Source of the DNA: Desulfobotulus alkaliphilus
GTDB taxonomy: Bacteria; Desulfobacterota; Desulfobacteria; Desulfobacterales; ASO4-4
NCBI RefSeq assembly: GCF_007830435.1
Contig: NZ_VLLC01000014.1
Location: 1-64,000, forward strand
Direction: 5' to 3'
DNA: 64,000 nt
Positions 57,222-64,000 of the stretch are shown here, one piece after another. How positions within the stretch are numbered: position 1 is the first letter of the stretch; every line of letters begins with the position of its first letter. The notes under the pieces are model-generated. The model ran no database searches and was not told where the DNA came from. It saw nothing but the letters and a program-made list of their open reading frames with translations. The translations under genes and the position numbers were made by a program.

Positions 57222-60200
57222 ATGGAAACCCCGGTTCCGGATTTTGTTCATCTTCACCTTCACAGCCAGTACAGCCTTCTGGATGGTGCCATCCGCCTTG
57301 ATCCTCTCTTTGCCCGTGCAAAGGAGTATGGCATGCATTCCGTGGCCATTACGGATCATGGTACCATGTTCGGAGCCATGGAGTTTTACGAAAAAGCCCT
57401 CAAAGCCGGAATTAAACCCATTATTGGCTGTGAGTGCTATGTGGCACCGAGATCCCTTAAGGATAAAAGTACGGAAGATGCCAAAGGCCTTTCCCATCTG
57501 GTGCTGCTGGCCCAAAACAATGAGGGGTACAAAAATCTCTGCAAGCTTGCCACCATCGCCCAGATGAAGGGGTTTTATTATAAACCCAGAGTGGACGATG
57601 AGGTGCTGGCGGCCCACAGTGAAGGCATCATTGCCCTGTCTGCCTGCCTTCAGGGCGAAATACCCAAACTGCTTTTAAAGGGGCAGGTTTCCGCAGCGGA
57701 GGAAAAGGCCCGGTATTATGAGAAGATTTTTGGTGAAGGGAATTTTTTCCTTGAAATTCAGGAAAACGGACTCATGCCCCAGCGGGAGGCCAATACTCTG
57801 CTTGTGGACATGGCGGAGCGCCTTTCCCTGCCTCTGGTGGCCACCAACGACTGCCATTATCTGGATGCGGAAGATACAAGGGCCCATGAGCTGCTTTTGT
57901 GCATACAGACGGGAAAAACCATCCATGATCCCAACCGCTTCCAGTTTGGTACGGATGCCCTGTATTTTAAAAGCCGGGAAATCATGGCCCGTGAACTGGG
58001 TCATTTCAAGGGAGCCCTTGCCAATACCGTTGACATTGCCAGCCGCTGTGATGTGAGCTTTGATTTCAATACCTACCATTTCCCCAATTTTCCCACGGAA
58101 GAAACAGGGACGGCCGGTGAGCTTTTTGCCGCCACGGCCCGCAGGGGCTTTGAAAAGCGCATGGTGCTGATCCGGAAAAACAATCCCCATGTGGATGAAA
58201 AGCTCTACCTTGACCGCCTCAACTACGAGATTGAGACCATCAATACCATGGGCTTTCCCGGTTACTTTCTCATCGTTGCGGATTTTATCCGTTATTCCAA
58301 GGAAAACGGCATTCCCGTAGGCCCCGGCAGGGGGTCCGCCGCAGGCTCCATGGTAGCCTATGCCATGGGAATCACGGATCTTGATCCCATCGAACATGGC
58401 CTGATTTTTGAGCGTTTCCTCAATCCAAGCCGTATTTCCATGCCGGATATTGACGTGGATTTCTGCATTAATGGCAGGGAAAAGGTTTACGACTATGTTG
58501 TAAAAAAATACGGGGGCGGGGACTATGTGGCCCAGATCATTACCTATGGGAAAATGAAAACCCGTGCTGTGATCCGGGATGTGGGCCGCGCCCTTGGCAT
58601 TCCCCTGAAAGATGTGGATGAAATTGCCAAGCTTGTTCCGGAAGTGCTGAACATCAGCCTTGAAAAGGCACTGGAACAGGAACCGGAAATCTTAAAAAGG
58701 GCTGCGGAACGTTCCGACATCAAAGAACTGCTGGATATTGCAAGAAAGCTTGAGGGCCTGCCCCGCCATGCCTCCACCCATGCGGCGGGTGTGGTCATCG
58801 GGGATAAACGGCTGGATGATTACCTGCCCCTGTACAGCGGTAAAAAGGGTGAAGTTGTCACCCAGTTTGACATGCATTATGTGGAAAAAATCGGGCTGGT
58901 AAAGTTTGACTTTCTGGGGCTTCGTAACCTCACCGTCATCAAGGATGCCCTTGATCTCATTGCCCTTCAGGGCCTTGAGGTGCCGGATCTTGATGCCATT
59001 CCCTTAGATGACCCTGAAAGTTATGCGCTTCTTTCCAGAGGGGATACCACCGGTGTTTTTCAGCTGGAAAGCTCCGGTATGAAGGATCTTCTGGTCCGCC
59101 TGAGGCCTTCGACTTTCGGTGACATTACGGCCCTTGTGGCCCTTTACCGGCCCGGTCCTCTGGAAAGCGGCATGGTGGATGACTTTGTGGAACGTAAGCA
59201 CGGCCGGGCAGAAGTTTCCTATCCGCTTCCCCAGCTGGAGCCCATCCTGAAGGATACCTACGGGGTTATCCTTTATCAGGAACAGGTCATGAAAATTGCC
59301 GGGGTGCTGGCCAATTATTCCATGGCCGAAGCCGATGGTCTGCGTAAGGCTATGGGAAAAAAGATTGCTGAAATGATGGTGGCCCAGCGGGAACGCTTCA
59401 TGAAGGGGGCCGCTGAAAGCAGGGTTGATCTGGATAAGGCTGGCCATATTTTTGATCTTATGGAAAAATTCGGGGGCTATGGTTTCAACAAATCCCATTC
59501 CGCAGCCTATGCCCTGATTGCTTACCAGACAGCCTATCTCAAGGCCCACTATCCCCTTGCTTTCATGGCCGCCCTCCTTACTTCTGAAATGAATTCCTTA
59601 GACGGTGTTGTGAAGTTCATTGAAGAATGCCGCAGCCACAACATTGAGGTGCTGCCCCCGGATGTGAATGAGTCGGGCCTTGCTTTCACCGTGGTGGGTA
59701 ATGCCATCCGTTTTGGCCTTGTGGCCGTTAAAAATGTGGGGGAAGGGCCCGTTGCGGCCATTCTGGCGGAAAGGGAAGCCGGAGGCCCGTTTGGGGATCT
59801 TTTTGATTTCTGTGAGCGCATCGATCTGAGAAAGGTGAATAAGCGGGTGCTGGAGGCACTGATCAAATGCGGTGCCTTTGACAGCACGGGCGTGGAGCGC
59901 AGCCGCATGATGGCGGTGCTGGATGAGGCTGTGGATCACGGAACAAGGACGCAGAAGGAAAAGAACGATCCGCAGATGGGGCTTTTTGACATGGTGGAAG
60001 ATCCCGTTGCCGAAGGACTGCGACCCGTATTTCCGGACATTCCGGAGTGGGAGGACAGGGATCTTCTTTTTCTGGAAAAGGAACATCTGGGACTCTATCT
60101 TTCCGGCCACCCTTTAAAAAAATATGAAGAAGCCATCGCCCGCTATGCCACAACCGATGCCGAAGCGTTAAAGGAAGTTCCCAGTGGTGCCGCTGTCCGC

Positions 60201-60776
60201 CTTGGCGGCAGCATCCATGATATGAAGGTCATTATAACCAAAAAAGGGGATAAAATGGCCTTCATGAATGTAGAAGACATAAGCGGTGCCCTGGTGGAGG
60301 TGGTGGTTTTTCCGGTTCTTTTTGCACTGGTTACGGACCTTCTGGAAACGGATACACCTGTGATTGTGGAGGGAGAGGCTCAGGTTGAAGGTTCTGCTGC
60401 CAAGATCAAGGCAGAGAAAATTGTCCATCTGGATAAGGCCGGGGAAGTCTGGACCGGTATGCTTCACCTTAAAGTGCGTACGGATACCCACAGAAGAGAA
60501 GACCTTGTGAAGGTGCAGGAAGCCCTGCGCCGTTATCCCGGCAATTGTGCTGTGCAGCTCCATGTCAGAATTCCTGAAAAAACGGAAACCCACATTGAGT
60601 TGCCGGATCTTCTTAAGGTCAGTCCCGGACCGGAACTCATGGCAGAGCTGGAAGAAATCCTCGGGCCGGAGGGCGTTGTCACTGCCTGTGCCCCTGCAAA
60701 GCTGGAGGACAGGGGAAAGAACGGGAAAAACGGGTACAGGAAAAGGGGAAGCAATGGAAACGCCGCCTCAGCCTGA
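57222..60776 (+). CDS. dnaE: DNA polymerase III alpha subunit
   Basis: 1184 residues from ATG 57222; longer in-frame readings begin inside the MITE. An N-terminal PHP domain (FVHLHLHSQYSLLDGAIRLDPL, TDHGTMFG) precedes the C-family polymerase domain: PGRGSAAGSMVAY, PDIDVDFC (D409, D411) and further catalytic Asp, then the finger, HhH and OB (VEDISGALVEVVVFPVL) domains. It replicates the chromosome. The C-terminal 20 residues are a basic tail (KNGKNGYRKRG) overlapping the bioF start. The MITE and its target duplication lie immediately upstream, so dnaE may depend on the element's leader. Confidence 0.97.
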   Translation: METPVPDFVHLHLHSQYSLLDGAIRLDPLFARAKEYGMHSVAITDHGTMFGAMEFYEKALKAGIKPIIGCECYVAPRSLKDKSTEDAKGLSHLVLLAQNNEGYKNLCKLATIAQMKGFYYKPRVDDEVLAAHSEGIIALSACLQGEIPKLLLKGQVSAAEEKARYYEKIFGEGNFFLEIQENGLMPQREANTLLVDMAERLSLPLVATNDCHYLDAEDTRAHELLLCIQTGKTIHDPNRFQFGTDALYFKSREIMARELGHFKGALANTVDIASRCDVSFDFNTYHFPNFPTEETGTAGELFAATARRGFEKRMVLIRKNNPHVDEKLYLDRLNYEIETINTMGFPGYFLIVADFIRYSKENGIPVGPGRGSAAGSMVAYAMGITDLDPIEHGLIFERFLNPSRISMPDIDVDFCINGREKVYDYVVKKYGGGDYVAQIITYGKMKTRAVIRDVGRALGIPLKDVDEIAKLVPEVLNISLEKALEQEPEILKRAAERSDIKELLDIARKLEGLPRHASTHAAGVVIGDKRLDDYLPLYSGKKGEVVTQFDMHYVEKIGLVKFDFLGLRNLTVIKDALDLIALQGLEVPDLDAIPLDDPESYALLSRGDTTGVFQLESSGMKDLLVRLRPSTFGDITALVALYRPGPLESGMVDDFVERKHGRAEVSYPLPQLEPILKDTYGVILYQEQVMKIAGVLANYSMAEADGLRKAMGKKIAEMMVAQRERFMKGAAESRVDLDKAGHIFDLMEKFGGYGFNKSHSAAYALIAYQTAYLKAHYPLAFMAALLTSEMNSLDGVVKFIEECRSHNIEVLPPDVNESGLAFTVVGNAIRFGLVAVKNVGEGPVAAILAEREAGGPFGDLFDFCERIDLRKVNKRVLEALIKCGAFDSTGVERSRMMAVLDEAVDHGTRTQKEKNDPQMGLFDMVEDPVAEGLRPVFPDIPEWEDRDLLFLEKEHLGLYLSGHPLKKYEEAIARYATTDAEALKEVPSGAAVRLGGSIHDMKVIITKKGDKMAFMNVEDISGALVEVVVFPVLFALVTDLLETDTPVIVEGEAQVEGSAAKIKAEKIVHLDKAGEVWTGMLHLKVRTDTHRREDLVKVQEALRRYPGNCAVQLHVRIPEKTETHIELPDLLKVSPGPELMAELEEILGPEGVVTACAPAKLEDRGKNGKNGYRKRGSNGNAASA

Positions 60777-61935
60777 AGTTTTTTCTTTTATGGAAAGGGC
60801 CCTTGAAAAAAGGAGGAAGGCCGGAACCCTTAGGCGTCTTTTACCCATGGAGCTGATGGACGGAGGCCGGGTGCGTGTGGGGGATCGGGTTCTGGTGAAC
60901 TTTTCCGGTAATGATTATCTGGGGCTTTCCAGAGATCCCCTTCTCTTGCAGCGGGGAGAAGCCTTTGCAAGGCGTTTTGGGGCTGGTGCCACGGCATCCC
61001 GGCTGGTTTGCGGAAACCTTTCCTGTACGGAGGAGGTGGAGAAAAAAATTGCCCGGATGAAGGGTTTTGAATCCGCACTCATGCTGGCATCGGGTTATCA
61101 GGCCAACCTCAGTCTGCTGGCGGCCCTCTGCGACAGAAAAACCCTTATTTTCTCCGATCGCCTCAACCATAACAGCCTGATACAGGGTGCAAGGCTTTCC
61201 GGCGGTACAATCATCCGTTTTCGGCACAATGACCTCAGCCATCTTGAACAACTGCTTTCCCATGGACCGGAAGGGTTGAGGAAATGCATTGTGACAGAAT
61301 CTGTTTTTTCCATGGACGGTGATGTGCCGGATCTGGAGGGCCTCAGCCAGCTTGCCGCAAGGTATCAGGCCCTTTTGGTGGTGGATGAGGCCCATGCCAC
61401 AGGGGTTTTGGGTGATCAGGGCATGGGGCTTGTGAAGCCCGGCATGGCCCATGCTGTTGTGGGAACCTTTGGCAAGGGTGCCGGGGTTTTCGGGGCTTAT
61501 GTGGCAGGGTCTTCTCTTCTTAAAGAATATCTTGTCAATGAGATGGGCGGTTTTGTTTTTTCCACAGCCCTCCCTCCTTCGGTGATGGGTATGGTGGATG
61601 CCAGTCTGGACCGCATGGCAGAAATGGATGCGGAAAGAAAGCACCTTGCAGCCCTTGGTGATCAGCTTCGCCATGGATTACATTCTCTTGATTTTTATAC
61701 CGGAGCTTCCTGCACCCAGATTGTACCCGTCATGGTGGGGGAAGCAAAAAAAGCGCTGGCCCTTTCGGCCCATCTGGAAAAGGAGGGTTTTTTGGGTGTT
61801 GCCATCCGTCCACCCACGGTACCTGAAGGAAAAAGCCGTATCCGCATTTCCCTTTGCGCCCTGCACAGTAAAGAAGATGTGGAAGGTCTGATCAGGGCTT
61901 TTTCAACTTTTTTACAGCATACAGACATAAAATGA
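60754..61935 (+). CDS. bioF: 8-amino-7-oxononanoate synthase
   Basis: 393 residues from ATG 60754, which follows AAAAGGGGAAG; it overlaps the dnaE end by 23 bases. PLP enzyme of the alpha-oxoamine synthase group: FSGNDYLGLS, LASGYQANLS, DEAHATGVLG and GTFGKGAGVFGAYVAGS with the Schiff-base K241. It condenses pimeloyl thioester with alanine in biotin synthesis. First gene of the biotin operon (bioF, hydrolase, bioC, bioD). Confidence 0.93.
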   Translation: METPPQPEVFSFMERALEKRRKAGTLRRLLPMELMDGGRVRVGDRVLVNFSGNDYLGLSRDPLLLQRGEAFARRFGAGATASRLVCGNLSCTEEVEKKIARMKGFESALMLASGYQANLSLLAALCDRKTLIFSDRLNHNSLIQGARLSGGTIIRFRHNDLSHLEQLLSHGPEGLRKCIVTESVFSMDGDVPDLEGLSQLAARYQALLVVDEAHATGVLGDQGMGLVKPGMAHAVVGTFGKGAGVFGAYVAGSSLLKEYLVNEMGGFVFSTALPPSVMGMVDASLDRMAEMDAERKHLAALGDQLRHGLHSLDFYTGASCTQIVPVMVGEAKKALALSAHLEKEGFLGVAIRPPTVPEGKSRIRISLCALHSKEDVEGLIRAFSTFLQHTDIK

Positions 61936-61944
61936 CGGATCTCT

Positions 61945-62619
61945 ATGATGTCTTTTTCCCCCCATTCCATTCTCTGCGTACACGGCTGGGCCCAAAGTCC
62001 TGACTTCTGGGCTCCCCTCGCTTCCCTGATGAAAAGGCCGGAAGCCCTCTGCCTGATGGACCGGGGGTATTTTGGCAGACCGCATCTGCCGACCTTGCCC
62101 CGGCATAGCGGGGTGAAGGGCATTGTCACCCATTCCTTCGGCCTGCACCTTGTTCCTGATGTCTGGCTGAAGCAGGCTGATTTTATAATTATTGTTTCAG
62201 GTTTTAACAGTTTTTTGCCCGAAGAGCGCAGCAGACGGCGCAGGTCGGAACGGATTCTTTATCTGATGCAGAAAAAACTCAAAGAAAATCCAGAAGGCCT
62301 TGTGGCCCTTTTTCGCAGTCTCTGCGGACAGAAAGAAGCTGGCCAGCGCCCTGTCAATACGACCCTTATGGCCGAAGATCTGCAAAGTCTGGTGCATTCC
62401 CGCCTGGATCCGGAGCTTTTTTTTACAATTCCTGTGATTCATATTCTCCATGGCAGAAAGGATAAGGTGGTGGATGCCAGTAGAGCAGAGGCACTGCATG
62501 CCGCATTTCCCCATGCCCGTCTTCACATGGTGGAGGAGGCGGACCATGGTCTTCCCCTGACCCATCCTGAAATACTGGTGGAGCTGATGACGCGCGCCAT
62601 GGAGGCCTGTCTGCCATGA
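61945..62619 (+). CDS. Alpha/beta-hydrolase, probable pimeloyl-ACP methyl ester esterase (BioH/BioG role)
   Basis: 224 residues with an alpha/beta-hydrolase triad: HGWAQSPDFW (oxyanion HGW), nucleophile S64 in THSFG, D173 in HGRKDKVVD and H201 in ADHGLP. Position between bioF and bioC implies it removes the methyl ester that BioC puts on, as BioH, BioG, BioJ, BioK and BioV do in other species. The nucleophile motif reads T-H-S-F-G where most hydrolases have G-x-S-x-G. It is short (224 versus about 256 for BioH) and does not obviously match a named type. Its end overlaps bioC by four bases. Confidence 0.82.
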   Translation: MMSFSPHSILCVHGWAQSPDFWAPLASLMKRPEALCLMDRGYFGRPHLPTLPRHSGVKGIVTHSFGLHLVPDVWLKQADFIIIVSGFNSFLPEERSRRRRSERILYLMQKKLKENPEGLVALFRSLCGQKEAGQRPVNTTLMAEDLQSLVHSRLDPELFFTIPVIHILHGRKDKVVDASRAEALHAAFPHARLHMVEEADHGLPLTHPEILVELMTRAMEACLP

Positions 62620-63704
62620 AGGAAAAAGTGGCTGCTGCCTTTTCTGCCAATGCCCGAACCTATAATGAACATGCAAGGGTGCAGCGCAGGGCATCGGAGA
62701 TTTTTTTGGATTATCTGAAAGAATTTGAAGGAAGTCTGCCCGCAGGCCCTGTCCTTGAAATTGGTTGCGGAACGGGTTTTGTCACAGGGGGTCTGCTAAA
62801 TCTTTCAGGGCAGAGGCACCATGTGATAACCGACCTTGCTCCTGCCATGGTGCGCCTTTGCGAGGAGACTCTGGGAAGGGATTTTCCTGAGGCATCCATG
62901 GAATTTCTGGTGATGGACGGAGAGGCTTTGCAGGAAAAATCTTCCTTTGGACTTGTGGTTTCGGGCTTTACCATACAGTGGTTTTCAAGCCTTGGGGCAA
63001 GTCTTGAAAATCTTGTGGAATCCCTTGTGCCCGGTGGTCTTCTGGCCCTTTCCTTTCAGGGGGAGGGTTCCTTTGAGGAGTGGAAGAAAATCTGTGAAAA
63101 AGAAAATCTGCCCTTTTCCGCCAATCCCCTGCCGGATGGGAGGACTGTGGCGCAGATCCTTCAAAGGGCCGGATGTCATGTGAAAATATTTAGCGGCCGC
63201 ATGGTGGAAACCCACCCTTCTCCGAAACATTTTTTCCGTTCACTGGGGGCCATTGGTGCAGGTACATCGCTTTCAGAAGAAAAAAGAGACCCGATGCTCC
63301 TTTCCCGCATCATGAAAGCCTGGACCAGAGCATGCGGGGGCAGGCCGGTGGAGGTCAGCTACAGGATGCATTTTGTTTTTGCGGTAAAGCAGGAAGATGA
63401 GCGTGCTGCCAGAAATAAGTCCATCCTTCATCCCCCTTTCCCGCTGGCTGAGGCTTCCGAAGCCGAGGGTTTGGGTGAGGGCTCAACAGATCTCCCTCTC
63501 CCTGTGACGGTGGCTGAGGTTCCCGAAGCCAGGGGTTTGGGTGAGGGTTCAGCGAATCTTCCTCTCCCTCTGGCGGTGGCTGAGGCTCCCGAAGCCGAGG
63601 GCCGGGGTGAGGGTTCCTTCTCCGGAAGGATGCAACCGGGAAAACAGCCCGAAGAAAAAAAAGGATATATTGAATGGCAAACCTTCCCCGACGTTTTTTT
63701 GTAA
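62616..63704 (+). CDS. bioC: Malonyl-ACP O-methyltransferase BioC with repeat-derived C-terminal tail
   Basis: 362 residues, versus about 250-270 usually. The first 265 are typical: AFSANARTYNEHARVQR, SAM-binding LEIGCGTGFVTGGL (GCGTG at 50-54), and WFSSLG. It methylates malonyl-ACP so that the fatty acid cycle can make pimeloyl. From residue about 268 the sequence is a Pro/Ala/Glu/Gly-rich tail made by 66-bp tandem repeats (A-E-x-P-E-A-x-G-L-G-E-G-S). The start overlaps the hydrolase stop. bioD starts inside its last codons. Confidence 0.93.
   Translation: MKEKVAAAFSANARTYNEHARVQRRASEIFLDYLKEFEGSLPAGPVLEIGCGTGFVTGGLLNLSGQRHHVITDLAPAMVRLCEETLGRDFPEASMEFLVMDGEALQEKSSFGLVVSGFTIQWFSSLGASLENLVESLVPGGLLALSFQGEGSFEEWKKICEKENLPFSANPLPDGRTVAQILQRAGCHVKIFSGRMVETHPSPKHFFRSLGAIGAGTSLSEEKRDPMLLSRIMKAWTRACGGRPVEVSYRMHFVFAVKQEDERAARNKSILHPPFPLAEASEAEGLGEGSTDLPLPVTVAEVPEARGLGEGSANLPLPLAVAEAPEAEGRGEGSFSGRMQPGKQPEEKKGYIEWQTFPDVFL
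63447..63625 (+). repeat. 66-bp tandem repeat array (2.7 units) inside bioC
   Basis: Units at 63447-63512, 63513-63578 and 63579 onward share GCTGAGG..CCGAAGCC and GGGTGAGGG and end in a pyrimidine-rich CCCTCTCCCT block. The 66-bp period keeps the reading frame (22 codons). Each unit resembles the GC-rich hairpin seen at 48840-48880. Confidence 0.85.
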
Positions 63705-64000
63705 GCGGAACGGATACGGACATCGGCAAAACCTTTGTTTCCGCCCTCTGTGTTGCAGGGCTTTCTGCCATGTACTGGAAGCCTGTGCAGACGGGGTTTC
63801 CGCCGGATCGGGACCGGGATACGGTGCAGCGCCTTACGGGTCTTGGTGATGATCATTTTTTCCCGGAGCGTTTTTGCTTTAAAGAGCCCATATCTCCCCA
63901 CAGGGCTGCGGAGAAGGAAAAAAGTCTGATCAGGCTTGAAGATTTTGTGTTGCCGGATTCAGGAGACCGCCATCTGGTGGTGGAGGGGGCAGGGGGGCTG
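63674..64000 (+). CDS. bioD: Dethiobiotin synthetase (3' end beyond window)
   Basis: 109 codons to the window edge. ATG 63674 follows an AAGGA site within bioC, overlapping it by 31 bases. VSGTDTDIGKTFVSA is the BioD phosphate-binding loop; MYWKPVQTGF supports the substrate site; VVEGAGGL ends the visible part. It closes the ureido ring to give dethiobiotin. It belongs to the biotin operon. Confidence 0.93.
   Translation, partial: MANLPRRFFVSGTDTDIGKTFVSALCVAGLSAMYWKPVQTGFPPDRDRDTVQRLTGLGDDHFFPERFCFKEPISPHRAAEKEKSLIRLEDFVLPDSGDRHLVVEGAGGL

Noticed and set aside
63447-63625. CRISPR array interpretation of the repeats in bioC
   Set aside because: Repeats are directly adjacent without unique spacers, in frame within a gene, and no cas genes are present.

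Overview
The window is one contiguous stretch of bacterial chromosome with a moderate-to-high G+C content. Gene content suggests a Gram-negative, strictly respiratory or anaerobic member of the Desulfobacterota (former Deltaproteobacteria), probably near the Desulfobacterales. The clues are a futalosine-pathway menaquinone gene (mqnB), an EFR1-type flavodoxin/ferredoxin, a large family I CoA-transferase, a TRAP permease, type IV pilus retraction ATPases and abundant outer-membrane lipoproteins. This placement is an inference; no rRNA gene is present to fix it.

Layout. 1-3.7 kb: a secreted metzincin metalloprotease cut by the left edge, a secreted partner protein, an epimerase remnant, a thiolase-like gene and yigZ. 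3.8-8.2 kb: an EFR1 gene interrupted by an in-frame TAG, a CoA-transferase, cheX and the prepilin peptidase pilD. 8.5-17 kb: lon-tsaB, a FecR-domain protein, an unknown gene, and a three-lipoprotein operon (LpoB-like, LPP20, COG3014-like). 17-21 kb: two tandem PilT/PilU ATPases and an orphan DctM. 21-29 kb: recJ, a YkgJ-type Cys-cluster protein, a MarR regulator, an outer-membrane barrel, a DUF2914-like protein, a PP2C-like phosphatase and an FAD oxidoreductase. 29-37.8 kb: a leftward operon def-fmt-rsmB-PASTA-rpe-aroQ-tetR-mqnB and a second one, ribF-flippase-like. 38 kb: two tandem tRNA-Leu(CAG) genes followed by about 900 bases without a gene. 39-41.7 kb: a DUF523/DUF1722 gene and namZ. 41.9-48.7 kb: a chemosensory operon (response regulator, STAS, cheY, cheA, MCP, cheW, receiver-only CheB-like). 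49-57 kb: hisC, cmk, rpsA, sppA, a YciO/Sua5 protein and guaB. 57-64 kb: dnaE followed by a biotin operon (bioF, an alpha/beta hydrolase, bioC and bioD cut by the right edge).

The most striking unexplained structure is a family of non-coding transposable elements (MITEs). Two copies, 40069-40543 and 56940-57200, have terminal inverted repeats beginning GTAA and perfect 8-bp target duplications (AATTTAAG, GAAAGAAG). A third, older copy is at 50210-50553. A short relative at 48816-48960 has a 7/8 target duplication. GTAA ends with 8-bp duplications are the hallmark of IS66-family transposition, so these are probably non-autonomous IS66 derivatives. Each sits within about 16-40 bases of a gene start (the DUF523 gene, dnaE, cmk, hisC). 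The largest copy carries two nested 70-75-base hairpin inserts, and the dnaE copy looks like the product of recombination between such inserts. Other oddities are the amber codon in the EFR1 gene, a 66-bp tandem repeat translated as an extra C-terminus of BioC, a methylesterase-less CheB with no CheR beside it, and a PP2C-like gene overlapping its neighbour by about 137 bases.
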